A stretch of 64,000 nucleotides of DNA from Telmatobacter sp. DSM 110680 (GTDB lineage Bacteria > Acidobacteriota > Terriglobia > Terriglobales > Acidobacteriaceae): the NCBI RefSeq assembly GCF_039994875.1, contig NZ_CP121196.1, positions 4,960,001 through 5,024,000 on the forward strand. The letters run 5' to 3'. Shown piece by piece: positions 45,344 through 55,389 of this stretch; position 1 is the first letter of the stretch, and every line of letters starts with the position of its first letter. The translations under genes and the position numbers were made by a program. The notes under the pieces were generated by a model, which had not been told where the DNA came from, did no database searches, and worked only from the letters and a program-made list of their open reading frames with translations.

Positions 45344-46258
45344 TTAGTTGTTGCCAAAAAGCGATTTGAATGAGTCCGCCATGACCAGTACTGCGGGGCC
45401 AAGGACGACCAGAAAGAGCGATGGAAAAATAAACAACACGAGGGGGAACAACAGCTTGACGGAAAGCTTTGCCGCCTTCTCTTCAATTTCCTGAACGCGT
45501 TTTGTTCTCAAGGTATCAGAGTGAACACGCAGTGTCTTGCCGATACTGGTTCCAAATTGTTCGGCCTGAACCAGCATGGAAACAAGGTTGCGTATAACGT
45601 CGACATCGGTGCGCTCTGCCAGGTGCTTCCATGCATCTGAACGCGCACGTCCCGCGCGCTGCTCCAGAGCCACGATTCCGAGCTCATCGCTCAGCGCCGG
45701 TTGCGCCCTAACCAATTCCTGGGCAGTGCGGGCGGTGGCCTGATCGAGACTCAATCCGGCTTCGACACAGATTACGAGAAGATCAAGAACGTCTGGAAGA
45801 CCTTTCTTCATCTCAGCCTGGCGATTGGCGATCTTTCTTCCCAGCCAGAAATCGGGACCCAAAAATCCAACGCCGCCAGCCAGGAGGAAAATGAAAAGCG
45901 GACCAATATGATATGCACCTGTAACCCATGCAAGCAGCATGAGTACGATCGGCGTAATCACCTTGGCACTGTAAAACGTCTTGACTGCGGTATCTGAGCG
46001 AAATCCAGCACGAATCAGCCTTTGCTGAACCACTGAAGTTTCAGCCTGGCTGCGCGGCAGAATCTTTTCAAACTGCTCCACCACACCGCCGATCACGTGG
46101 CGGGTTTCTTCGATTGTGGTAGAGATCGTCTTCTTATTGGCGCGCGGATAAAGCGCGGATGAAATACGATCCTGGATCTTGTCGCGGTAGAAAATCAACA
46201 CGCCACCGCTACCGATAAGCAAGAACGCAACTAGAAACGAAATGACTGCAAATGCCAT
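45344..46258 (-). CDS. tadC: Tad pilus inner-membrane platform protein TadC
   Basis: A 304-residue type II secretion F-domain protein with an N-terminal helix (VISFLVAFLLIGSGGVLIFY), two middle helices and a C-terminal helix pair. The F-domain features are KKGLPDVLDLLVICVEAGLS, EQFGTSIGKTLRVHSDTLR and KLLFPLVLFIFPSLFLVVLG. With TadB it forms the inner-membrane platform driven by TadA. It starts 9 bases after tadB, with GAGGA about 6 bases before ATG. Confidence 0.93.
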   Translation of the reverse strand: MAFAVISFLVAFLLIGSGGVLIFYRDKIQDRISSALYPRANKKTISTTIEETRHVIGGVVEQFEKILPRSQAETSVVQQRLIRAGFRSDTAVKTFYSAKVITPIVLMLLAWVTGAYHIGPLFIFLLAGGVGFLGPDFWLGRKIANRQAEMKKGLPDVLDLLVICVEAGLSLDQATARTAQELVRAQPALSDELGIVALEQRAGRARSDAWKHLAERTDVDVIRNLVSMLVQAEQFGTSIGKTLRVHSDTLRTKRVQEIEEKAAKLSVKLLFPLVLFIFPSLFLVVLGPAVLVMADSFKSLFGNN

Positions 46259-46267
46259 AGGTCCTCG

Positions 46268-47239
46268 CTAGACGTCCATGTTCACAATTTTGCGGATAAT
46301 CAAACCACCAATGACGATCATGGTACCTGCTGCATACAGCAACTTGATGCCAAGGTCCTTCTTCCACAACATACTCATAAGGTCTGGGTTGACGAAATAC
46401 AGCAACATTCCTAGTACAACGGGAAGAAGAGTCAGAATCCATCCAGTCAAACGTCCCTGCGCCGTGTGCGTAAGAACCTGGCGTTTCAAGCGGAAGCGTT
46501 CGCGAATTACCTGAGATGTCTTCTCCAGAACTTCTGCAAGGTTGCCGCCGCTCTCGCGTTGAATCAAGATCGCCGTGCAGACAATCTTGACGTCCTGCAA
46601 TGGGACACGAACAACTAGATTATCGAGAGCCGACTTCAATTCAAGTCCGTAGTTCATTTCGTCAAAGGTCAGGCGAAACTCTCCGCCGACAGGATCGGAA
46701 CATTCGCGGGATACAAGACCCATTGCGGCATTCAAACTGTGGCCCACGCGAAGAGCGCTCACAATTAGTTCGAGTGCCTCTGGAATGCCCTCTTCGAATT
46801 TGTTCATGCGCCTTTTGCGCTTTTGGAATACCCAAAACACTGGCGCCGCTCCGGTCACGAATCCTACCAGGATGGCGGCAAAGATTGCGCCGGTCCGCCA
46901 ATACGCGAGGTAGGCCGGCACGACGAAGCACACACCGCAGAGCAGGCTCAGGCCGCCCACCGTCCACTTCACATTGGCCTGATACAGGAACCGACGAATA
47001 CGAGGGGCAAGCTCGAGCTTTGAGAGAAACCTGTCAAGCCAGGGAATCGAACTCATTAGTTCGCTCTTGCGAACGTCTACGATGAGATCGGCCATCTCAG
47101 GTTTACCCACGGCGATCGCGGATTCAAGCCTGGTCATGATCGCACGGGTTTGTTCCGTCGCTCCCGAGCCACTGGCCGCGGCGATTAGAACGACAACTCC
47201 GAAAACACCCAAGAACACGAGTCCGACAATGACTGCCAT
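46268..47239 (-). CDS. tadB: Tad pilus inner-membrane platform protein TadB
   Basis: A 323-residue F-domain protein with an N-terminal helix, a hydrophobic pair near residues 95-135, the F-domain EEGIPEALELIVSALRVGHS, and RESGGNLAEVLEKTSQVIRE. Helices at the C-terminus follow. It forms the platform with TadC. ATG 47239 is preceded by a near-perfect Shine-Dalgarno GGGAGGT. The order tadA-tadB-tadC with small gaps (26 and 9 bases) is the classic Tad operon core. Confidence 0.93.
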   Translation of the reverse strand: MAVIVGLVFLGVFGVVVLIAAASGSGATEQTRAIMTRLESAIAVGKPEMADLIVDVRKSELMSSIPWLDRFLSKLELAPRIRRFLYQANVKWTVGGLSLLCGVCFVVPAYLAYWRTGAIFAAILVGFVTGAAPVFWVFQKRKRRMNKFEEGIPEALELIVSALRVGHSLNAAMGLVSRECSDPVGGEFRLTFDEMNYGLELKSALDNLVVRVPLQDVKIVCTAILIQRESGGNLAEVLEKTSQVIRERFRLKRQVLTHTAQGRLTGWILTLLPVVLGMLLYFVNPDLMSMLWKKDLGIKLLYAAGTMIVIGGLIIRKIVNMDV

Positions 47240-47265
47240 GCTTACCTCCCGAAACGCCTGACTAC

Positions 47266-48537
<1,272 letters not shown>

Positions 48538-48586
48538 TGATTCCACGATGCGCCGTCCTCAATTACAAATTCCGTCACCTAACGGG

Positions 48587-49786
48587 TTATTTGAAAAGGC
48601 TGAATCCTTTTCGCTTCTCCGGCTTGGCGGGCATCCCGCAAGCCGCTCGTGCCATGTCCTGGAGTACCTTTGCAATGCTTGAATCATCCAATGCCAGGGG
48701 AACTGCCTCGTTCTGCATCCGACGAACGTTATAGTAGTCGCTTGGAATCTTCCATGCGATGGGCTTCGTGAGGGCCTTCTCGATATGCTCCTCATCCACT
48801 CCCATCGAGCTCTTCACATAGCGATTCAGCACAATCTCCAGTTGCGGAGTTCCTGATTTGAAAAACTCTGAAATCAGCCGGTGAGAATTCCGAAGTTCAG
48901 GAATACCCGCCTGCATGACCAGGAAAGCCGTGTCGGCCTGTGCGAACCATGAAGCATCGGTCAAATCGAATCGCGATCCCGCATCGATCACCACGTATGC
49001 GAAATCCTGTCGCGCCACTGTGAGCATCTTTTCAATCTGATCGTTACTCGCCTGCACCTGAGGAAATCTTCCCGGCGCAGCCAACACAGGCAGACCGGAA
49101 CTATGAGTCGTGAGCAGTTTCGAAAAAAAGTTCGAATCCATGCGATCCGCATTTTGCAATGCATCGGCAGTGGAAAACTGCGTGGTAAGTCCAAGGCTTA
49201 ATGCAGCATCGCCCAGTGGAAGATCAAGATCGATCAGAACCGCAGTCTGCTGGCACTCCTGCACCAAAGCGACCGCGAAGTTACAAGCCACCGTAGTTAC
49301 ACCCGACCCGCCTTTACTTCCCAGAAAAACCAGAATCTTACCGCCGGCCTTTTTGGCGGACTTTCCTCCCTGACGTCGCGACGAGGCGCGAACCATTGCG
49401 TCGGAGAGATTTCCTGGATCAATCGGATCCGACAAGAACTCGCGTGCACCTGCCCGCATCGAGCGAGCCATTAAATTCGGATCAAGCCGCGACGCGTATA
49501 CCATCACCGTCGTCGAGCTTCCCGAGGCAACGAACTCTACCAGTTCCAAGGCGTATTCGACGTCGGATTCTAGGTCGATGATGACGGCGTCGAAAGCTTT
49601 TTCACCCAGCATTCTGGGCATTTCTTTTAAAGTCGGAGGATAAGACGAGTACTCCCGCACAATCGCAGCATGTGCGCTATTGAGTGCACTCGCAATCGTC
49701 CTCCTGCGCTGCTCGCTCGGGCAGATCAGAGCAATCGATAGTACATTGCCACCTAGGGGATCAAGGTCGTGCGTGTTATCAGTCAC
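48587..49786 (-). CDS. tadZ: Tad pilus localisation protein TadZ/CpaE
   Basis: A 399-residue protein. Residues about 15-135 form an atypical receiver-like domain (AVIIDLESD keeps an Asp at the phosphoacceptor position). Residues about 148-399 form a ParA/MinD-type ATPase with the deviant Walker A GSKGGSGVTT (156-165) and VLIDLDLPLGDAALSLG. TadZ/CpaE places the pilus machinery at the cell pole or another site. It follows tadV after 93 bases and precedes tadA by 49 bases. Confidence 0.93.
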   Translation of the reverse strand: MTDNTHDLDPLGGNVLSIALICPSEQRRRTIASALNSAHAAIVREYSSYPPTLKEMPRMLGEKAFDAVIIDLESDVEYALELVEFVASGSSTTVMVYASRLDPNLMARSMRAGAREFLSDPIDPGNLSDAMVRASSRRQGGKSAKKAGGKILVFLGSKGGSGVTTVACNFAVALVQECQQTAVLIDLDLPLGDAALSLGLTTQFSTADALQNADRMDSNFFSKLLTTHSSGLPVLAAPGRFPQVQASNDQIEKMLTVARQDFAYVVIDAGSRFDLTDASWFAQADTAFLVMQAGIPELRNSHRLISEFFKSGTPQLEIVLNRYVKSSMGVDEEHIEKALTKPIAWKIPSDYYNVRRMQNEAVPLALDDSSIAKVLQDMARAACGMPAKPEKRKGFSLFK

Positions 49787-49879
49787 AGAATCAAAGCTCC
49801 CGAGTTGTAGCGCCTGCGCTGCGGTGTCACCTAATTCAGTGCATCGTCAGCATACTTTAGTCGTTTTCCAAGCCCCTTC

Positions 49880-50407
49880 TCAATGAGAAAAGAAGGAAAT
49901 GAGAGTACCAATAGCGATTGCCGGAGCATAAGGCATCTTGCGCGCTTTCGGGTTGGAAAGCTTAAGCTCTTCGGGCGCGTGCATTCCTCGCTCCTTCCAA
50001 CCAAATACCAGGTCACCGGCTCCTGAAAACATCTCTCCTAGAAATCCTCCGAAGATAGCCCAGGCAATGGCCATCACGCCGCCAACTACCGCAATCAATA
50101 CCAGGGCCATTACAAGCTGCTGCCACCATATCCATGCTCCGATGGCGGCGCAAAGCTTTACATCACCCATCCCCATGCCGCCCATCATCGCCAGCAGTCC
50201 ATAAATGAGACCGCCAAGTAGCATGCCGCCAAGGCTCTCACCCAGGCCATGCCACCCCCCAACAAACGTCGACACCACGAGTCCCGCCAACAAAAACGGA
50301 AAAACCAGCCAGTTCGGAATGCGCCGGCTGCGAAGGTCTGTAATGGTCGCCACAATTAGTACCGCGAGCGTCGGCCACCAGGCATAAGCGTGTTGCAAAT
50401 GCTGCAA
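49880..50407 (-). CDS. tadV: Prepilin peptidase TadV/CpaA
   Basis: A 175-residue type IV (A24 family) prepilin peptidase without the extra methylase domain. The two catalytic Asp residues are visible in ATITDLRSRRIPN and GMGDVKL. About five hydrophobic segments are present. It cleaves the Flp prepilin leader (after Gly in REEG). The start is TTG 50407, supported by GGAGGA 6 bases upstream. It is the first gene of the tadV-tadZ-tadA-tadB-tadC operon. Confidence 0.93.
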   Translation of the reverse strand: MQHLQHAYAWWPTLAVLIVATITDLRSRRIPNWLVFPFLLAGLVVSTFVGGWHGLGESLGGMLLGGLIYGLLAMMGGMGMGDVKLCAAIGAWIWWQQLVMALVLIAVVGGVMAIAWAIFGGFLGEMFSGAGDLVFGWKERGMHAPEELKLSNPKARKMPYAPAIAIGTLISFFSH

Positions 50408-50846
50408 ACTTGATCCTCCAGCGCCCCCTATACGAGTGGCAGAGATACAGCCATTCTGCCCTGAATCGCGCGCATGTCAACTCTCGCTGGATTCAATGCG
50501 TTACGTTAGGGGTATCGAAGCCAAGTGTACACGGAAGTGCACATAGGGAGCACCCTTGTGCCATAGAGGGTATACACCGGAGTAATGCCTCTCTTCGGCT
50601 ATACCGTTCAATGAAAATCTGATTAACTTCATTGTTTCATCCCCGATTCGATACTGGAAGCAAAATCCCGCCGCAGAGTCGCCATTCCCTATCCCCCGCC
50701 CTTAAACCTGTACGTCATTCTTTCGCCACATATCTGCCAAATGTATCGTCCTCCCTGTTCGTTCCTCGGTCGAGAGTTACCTAGAGTTACACCGAGTTAC
50801 CACGACTTTAGGGTTATGGGCATCGTGGCGTTGTATTCTTCTTTTA
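50408..50846. promoter_or_regulatory. Divergent intergenic region between tadV and the gene at 50847
   Basis: This 439-base gap should hold the promoter for the main tad operon (minus strand) and for the plus-strand gene at 50847. On the minus strand TTGACA occurs at 50480-50475 but nothing like a -10 box lies 16-18 bases beyond, so I do not call a promoter. Three phased GAGTTAC boxes lie near the right end (separate entry). No other gene is seen. Confidence 0.4.
50774..50800 (+). repeat. Three GAGTTAC boxes at exact 10-bp spacing
   Basis: GAGTTAC occurs at 50774-50780, 50784-50790 and 50794-50800, a strict 10-base period that puts all three on one face of the helix. They end 46 bases before the start codon at 50847, so they would sit near the -35 region of that gene's promoter. 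Direct repeats of this kind are typical of binding sites for OmpR-type or similar regulators; the regulator is unknown. Confidence 0.6.
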
Positions 50847-51770
50847 ATGTTCAGGCGACTTGCCCCTTTTGCAATGATCCTCGCCGTCGGTCTGTTGCCT
50901 GCTTTCGGCCGCGCCGACAACGACTTCCAAGTGCCGGCATCGTCAGCTCCGGTCACCCCCAGAACCACTTTGACCGGACAAAAGTTAGTTCCAAGTACTT
51001 CCCGGCCCGCTCCTGCTGTGCCTGGTTCTGCAAGGGACCTCGACCCCATCCAGTCGGCGCCAGCCGCGCAACCCCAACAGATAGTCGTCACCCCTTCGGC
51101 GCCCCAGCCGGCTCCCTGGACCTGGCACGATCAGGTCTTGTGGGGTGCCCTTCTGGTTCTGGTAGTTCTTGGTTATATCGGCGTTCTTCTGTCGCTGCGG
51201 ATTCTGAAGAACATCCAACGGCAAACGGAATTCGGCGTCTCCGCCGCTCAGGCCGCCCTGCAATGTGCCAACGCAGCCCTCGAAAGCTCGCAGGCAATCG
51301 TTGACTCGGGACGTCCTTGGATCGTCATTACCGTCGAACCCTTCCTTACCGTCGAGCATGGCTTCAAAGTTATGGCCACTAACCGTGGTCGAACTCCCGC
51401 CCGCATCCTGGCCAAGGCCGACTGCGTCAAGGTGGCCGCGGATGAGACCAAACTCCCGTCCACTCCTGATTTCGACAGCGGAAAATCCGCTACTCCTTTT
51501 GAGCCCATCATCCTTCTTCCGGGCGAATCAGCCGGGATCCGGCCTTTCCGTCGCGCCGACGTTCGCTCATATTGTGCGTCCGACGAACAGCTCAAGCGAC
51601 TTGAGAAATGGGAGGAGAAGCTCTTCATCTATGGCCGCGTGATTTACCGCGATCTCATTTCGCCGATGGATCAGCCGAACCATGAAACGGATTGGTGCTG
51701 CTGGTACGTGTACGGTGACAAGGACGCGTTGGTGATCGCCGGACCGCCCGAATACAACAAGCACAATTAA
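50847..51770 (+). CDS. Conserved-looking membrane protein with signal peptide, unknown function
   Basis: A 307-residue protein: signal peptide (about 1-23, ending FGRADN), a low-complexity Pro/Ala-rich stretch to about residue 90, one membrane helix (VLWGALLVLVVLGYIGVLL), then a cytoplasmic or periplasmic domain of about 180 residues. That domain begins with an Ala/Glu helix (SAAQAALQCANAALESSQ) and continues with SGRPWIVITVEPFL and VMATNRGRTPARIL. I do not recognise a named family. No Shine-Dalgarno is evident, and three phased GAGTTAC boxes lie just upstream. A longer overlapping frame at 50741-51304 was rejected. Confidence 0.7.
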   Translation: MFRRLAPFAMILAVGLLPAFGRADNDFQVPASSAPVTPRTTLTGQKLVPSTSRPAPAVPGSARDLDPIQSAPAAQPQQIVVTPSAPQPAPWTWHDQVLWGALLVLVVLGYIGVLLSLRILKNIQRQTEFGVSAAQAALQCANAALESSQAIVDSGRPWIVITVEPFLTVEHGFKVMATNRGRTPARILAKADCVKVAADETKLPSTPDFDSGKSATPFEPIILLPGESAGIRPFRRADVRSYCASDEQLKRLEKWEEKLFIYGRVIYRDLISPMDQPNHETDWCCWYVYGDKDALVIAGPPEYNKHN

Positions 51771-51894
51771 AACTAGCTCTGCTGAACCAAAAACCGCTGC
51801 AATCCGTATAGTCGATTGGGTACAGTGTTTGCGACAGTTTTACCTATCCGACTCCTCCCAGGAGTTCGGCCAGCCAAAACCCCCAGGAGCATGA

Positions 51895-52797
51895 ATGCCT
51901 GTCGTTGAACTCGCAGGGGTAACAAAAGCCTACGAGAGCAAGGTCGCGGTCCGTGATCTCAGCCTCTCAATCGATGCTGGACAGATGTTTGGCCTGTTGG
52001 GCCCGAATGGAGCCGGAAAGACCAGCTCCATCCGCATGATGATGGGCATCACGATGCCCGATTCCGGCACCATCAATCTCTTTGGCAAGCCCTTCGACCG
52101 GACCAGCCTCGAACGCGTTGGTTATTTGCCCGAAGAGCGCGGTCTTTACAAAAAGATGAAAGTGATCGAGCAGCTTGTTTTCTTCGGCGAACTCCACGGG
52201 CTTGCCGCCGCTGAAGCACGCAAGCGCGCGACCGACTGGGCCAAGCGGATGGATATTGACGAGGCCCTTCCCAAAAAGACTGAAGAGTTGTCCAAGGGCA
52301 TGCAGCAGAAAATCCAGTTCATTGGCTCACTGCTCCACGATCCCGGCTTGATCGTGATGGACGAACCCTTCAGCGGTCTTGATCCCGTCAACGCCCAACT
52401 CTTGGAAAAGACCCTTCTTGAACTGAAGGACGAGGGTAGAGCTATCGTCTTCTCCACCCACCGCATGGATCAGGTAGAGAAACTCTGCGACTCCATCTGC
52501 CTTATCAATAAGGGTGAAGCAGTTCTAACCGGCCGCGTGCGCGAAATCAAATCGCGCTATGAGCGCAATCGCATCATTATCGAATTCGAAGGCAACGCTG
52601 ATTTTCTGAAAAGCTCCGAGATTGCCGAGGCGAAGAATTTCTCCGGTCATGCGGAGGTCAAGCTCAAGGAACATGGCGACGCGCAGAAACTCCTGCACGA
52701 AGCTTCGGCGGGCGCGCGGATCTATCGCTTCGAGATGGTCGAGCCCTCGCTTGAAGAGATCTTTATCCAGACGGTCGGAGGCAAAGTCGATGCGTAA
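51895..52797 (+). CDS. ABC transporter ATP-binding protein (NatA-like)
   Basis: A 300-residue ABC ATPase with Walker A GPNGAGKTSSIRMMMG, Q-loop region YLPEERGLYKKM, signature LSKGMQQKIQF, Walker B LIVMDEPFSGLDPVN and the switch His in FSTHRMDQVE. A C-terminal DUF4162-like extension (about 215-300) is typical of NatA/DrrA exporters. ATG 51895 has AGGAG 5 bases upstream. The stop overlaps the start of the permease gene by 8 bases. Likely exports a drug, ion or lipid; the substrate cannot be told. Confidence 0.93.
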   Translation: MPVVELAGVTKAYESKVAVRDLSLSIDAGQMFGLLGPNGAGKTSSIRMMMGITMPDSGTINLFGKPFDRTSLERVGYLPEERGLYKKMKVIEQLVFFGELHGLAAAEARKRATDWAKRMDIDEALPKKTEELSKGMQQKIQFIGSLLHDPGLIVMDEPFSGLDPVNAQLLEKTLLELKDEGRAIVFSTHRMDQVEKLCDSICLINKGEAVLTGRVREIKSRYERNRIIIEFEGNADFLKSSEIAEAKNFSGHAEVKLKEHGDAQKLLHEASAGARIYRFEMVEPSLEEIFIQTVGGKVDA

Positions 52798-54037
52798 TAT
52801 CTGGCTCGTAGCAAGACGCGAATACCTGGAACAAGTGCGCGGGCGTGCCTTCAAAATGACCACCTTTGGCGTCCCTGCACTCTTTGCCGCAATCTTTGGG
52901 ATCGGTTATCTATCCAGTCTCGGCCTTGGTTCAGGCAAGCATCTTGCCGTCGTCTCGAGCGATCCTCTACTTGCCAGCGAAATCAAAGGACAGATCCTTG
53001 GCGATAAAGATGCCAAGGCAAAGGTTGACGTGATTACGCCGGGAACCCCTGCTGACCGAGAGGCCCTCATCGATGAGGTGCGCAGCAAGCAGATCGACGG
53101 CTTCTTGTGGGTCGATACGCCCCAAGGCCAACTGCCTACAGCCACGTACACTTCGCAATCTTCCGGGGACTTCATGACCGGCGGGCGACTTCATGATGCT
53201 GTGAATCACGCCCTGCTCAATGCCAGGCTCACCACTGGCGGGATGCAGCATGACGCCGCGAACAAGCTGGTCGACGGTGTGCACATCGAGACCTTCCAGG
53301 TGAAGAAAGACCGCAGCGTCGTGAAGAGCAATGCGGCTGCTTCGTTCTACAAGGGCTACATCATGGCCATCCTGCTCTCCATGACGACCATGATTTACGG
53401 CATGAACGTGGCGCGCTCCATCATTCAGGAGAAGACCTCGCGCATCTTTGAAGTCATGCTCGCAATCGCGAAACCCACAGATATGCTTGCCGGCAAACTG
53501 ATCGGGGTTGGGGCAGTAGGTCTCACACAGATCGGGATTTGGCTTGTCGCGGGGGCAGTCATGATTGGCACTCCCATTGCGGCGAGTGTCCTTTCCGGTG
53601 AATACGCCGTGCACGTGTCGGCGACTGAAGCGATCTTGTTTCCCGTCTACTTCATTCTTGGCTACCTGCTCTACAGCTCACTCTTCGCCGGCCTCGCAGC
53701 CTCATGCGAAACCGAACAGGAACTGCAGATGTACATGCCCCTGGCCGCCGCACCCACCTGGATCAGTTTTGCGCTCATCATGCTGGTCATCAACGACTCG
53801 AACTCATTCTGGTCGGTGGCCGCTTCGTTTTTCCCGCCCACCGCGCCAATCATCATGTTCCTGCGGATGTCTTCGCAGATTCCGCCGTGGTGGCAGTTCG
53901 CCGTCTCCATCGGGCTTCTGATGATCAGTATCGTGGTAGTTCTATGGGTCTCGGCGAAGCTCTACCGCGTAGGCATCCTGATGTACGGCAAGCGCGCAAC
54001 CCTGCCCGAACTCGTCCGCTGGATGCGCTATAGCTGA
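52790..54037 (+). CDS. ABC-2 type transporter permease (NatB-like)
   Basis: A 415-residue permease partner of the preceding ATPase. The N-terminal MRNIWLVARREYLEQVRGR with the first helix is typical of ABC-2/NatB proteins. A large extracytoplasmic domain (about residues 45-190) follows, then five to six helices (AILLSMTTMIYGMNVARSII, LIGVGAVGLTQIGIWLVAG, VYFILGYLLYSSLFAGLAA). IIQEKTSRIFEVMLAI is also typical. ATG 52790 overlaps the upstream stop (ATGCGTAA), so the pair is translationally coupled. An open frame extends upstream in this frame but lies inside the ATPase gene. Confidence 0.9.
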   Translation: MRNIWLVARREYLEQVRGRAFKMTTFGVPALFAAIFGIGYLSSLGLGSGKHLAVVSSDPLLASEIKGQILGDKDAKAKVDVITPGTPADREALIDEVRSKQIDGFLWVDTPQGQLPTATYTSQSSGDFMTGGRLHDAVNHALLNARLTTGGMQHDAANKLVDGVHIETFQVKKDRSVVKSNAAASFYKGYIMAILLSMTTMIYGMNVARSIIQEKTSRIFEVMLAIAKPTDMLAGKLIGVGAVGLTQIGIWLVAGAVMIGTPIAASVLSGEYAVHVSATEAILFPVYFILGYLLYSSLFAGLAASCETEQELQMYMPLAAAPTWISFALIMLVINDSNSFWSVAASFFPPTAPIIMFLRMSSQIPPWWQFAVSIGLLMISIVVVLWVSAKLYRVGILMYGKRATLPELVRWMRYS

Positions 54038-54073
54038 GAGACAATCACATTCAGTGATCGCGTCGCTGAGCGT

Positions 54074-54952
54074 TTAATTCGCGTTAGAAGAGAAGCAGGT
54101 AATCCGGTCTGCGTGCGGAGTTCTCCGTGCCGTCAGCCATGTTTCTCGGGCAATCACTTCAGCGCACGGTCCCAGCGTACAGATTCGAATCTCTCGTTTT
54201 TTTGCTTCACTTTTTAATCGATCAAGAACCGCGCTGAATATAGTTCCTGTAAATGGTGTGTAGAGGCAGAACACGTTCCCGCGGGAAAGATCCGCATCCC
54301 TCGCATCCTGCTGCACGAAGACCACTCGGTCCAGAGCCAGTCTTTCCGCGCAATCCCGCGCACTATTAATATAGGCAGACTCCAGTTCAATCCCTATCCC
54401 CCGGCTCCCGGTCAGCATGGAAGTGATTATGGGCACATGCCCCAGGCCGGAGCCCAAGTCGATGAGAACATCCTCTTCTGATAGTTCTCCGACCTCGATC
54501 ACATCAAGGATGTGACGGGCCGGAGTGGGCTGATAAAACACCATTTCAGGCCCGTGAAGACTCGCTCTTGCCGGTTCCCGCAACTCAAGAACGCCGCTCA
54601 TCAGTTCGTCCAGATCGTCATACCCCAACCCGGGAAGCGGCAGGCCCGGTTCATACCCGTACATCCGCATCCACCGGCGCAATCTGGCTGGCTGAACACC
54701 TTGTCGAATCTTGCTGCGAATGGCTCGGTACACCGCTGAATTCAGAGTTTCGATTCGGTGTTGAAGCGCGCGGGCAGGCTCAAAGATCGTCTTCTCATGC
54801 GCATTGGCAATCGAGCCCTCCGAATAGCTGTCGCCTAAATGAGCGTCCAGTTCATCAAGGAACTGAATGCGCATCCTTAGCTGACTAGCCTTCAGCAGGC
54901 ATAAATCTCCTTCCCACCGAATAACGAGGCGATGCAGATCACTTATATCCAT
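54074..54952 (-). CDS. SAM-dependent methyltransferase, DOT1-like
   Basis: A 292-residue protein. The N-terminal 120 residues are charged and helical. A Rossmann methyltransferase core then starts near residue 140: FYQPTPARHILDVIEVGELS, motif I DVLIDLGSGLGHVPIITSM, and acidic IGIELESAYINSARDCAERL. FVQQDARDADL and FCLYTPF follow. DLGSGxG together with an aromatic-Pro-Phe motif resembles DOT1-type lysine methyltransferases, though bacterial relatives act on unknown substrates. It stands alone, convergent with the ABC permease gene. Confident as a methyltransferase, unsure of the subgroup. Confidence 0.7.
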   Translation of the reverse strand: MDISDLHRLVIRWEGDLCLLKASQLRMRIQFLDELDAHLGDSYSEGSIANAHEKTIFEPARALQHRIETLNSAVYRAIRSKIRQGVQPARLRRWMRMYGYEPGLPLPGLGYDDLDELMSGVLELREPARASLHGPEMVFYQPTPARHILDVIEVGELSEEDVLIDLGSGLGHVPIITSMLTGSRGIGIELESAYINSARDCAERLALDRVVFVQQDARDADLSRGNVFCLYTPFTGTIFSAVLDRLKSEAKKREIRICTLGPCAEVIARETWLTARRTPHADRITCFSSNAN

Positions 54953-55389
54953 TGCTAGACGAGCCTACGACGCGCGACCACGTCAGAATATTTACACGAT
55001 TCTTTCTGCATGCCATTCAAAACGGTAACTCTTTCGTGTGATTGAATCTCACGGTAGATTCCCTAAGATTGCCATGACTTAAGTAATTGATTTCCGCCAT
55101 CACGTAATCCTCCGATCGGCGAAGAAGATCCGAAACCACTGCCATTAGCTGCCAGGGCCAGAATTCTCGGCAGCTGATCCTACGGGTTGCGTCAACTCCT
55201 CCAGAGGGCCGCAACCTGTAGTGAATTCTGACATGCCTTCCGCCTCCGCACACGACCGCCGCTAAATTCAAATGATTGGAGACCGATCATAAGGTTCTCC
55301 TGCAGGCTCAATACCCTGCTTCATCTCCGGGTTTCGTGCTGCCATCTCGACCCTATTGCGCAGTAAACGCGACTTGTAAAATCAGGAGA
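54953..55389. other. Intergenic stretch, possible small gene
   Basis: This gap of about 437 bases separates the divergent methyltransferase and DUF374 genes. A minus-strand open frame at 55017-55271 (84 residues from TTG, ending in NHTKELPF) is the only candidate, with no recognised domain and no clear ribosome site. I would not call it a gene without homologues. No terminator or repeat was seen. Confidence 0.25.

Noticed and set aside
50458-50480. TTGACA on the minus strand as a tadV promoter
   Set aside because: The sequence 17 bases downstream (AGAATG) and its neighbours do not resemble a -10 box.
50741-51304. Plus-strand open frame of 187 codons before and inside the gene at 50847
   Set aside because: The translation is basic and low in pattern, while the 50847-51770 frame has a signal peptide, a membrane helix and a structured domain.
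51851-51865. ACTCCT-CCC-AGGAGT inverted repeat before the ABC ATPase gene
   Set aside because: A 6-bp stem with a 3-base loop and no T-run; too small to call a terminator or a riboswitch.
54183-54196. GATTCGAATC as a tRNA T-loop
   Set aside because: It lies inside the methyltransferase gene and no acceptor or anticodon stems fold around it; other similar short matches are also inside genes.
55017-55271. 84-codon minus-strand frame in the gap before the DUF374 gene
   Set aside because: TTG start without ribosome site, no recognisable domain; kept only as a remark in the intergenic entry.
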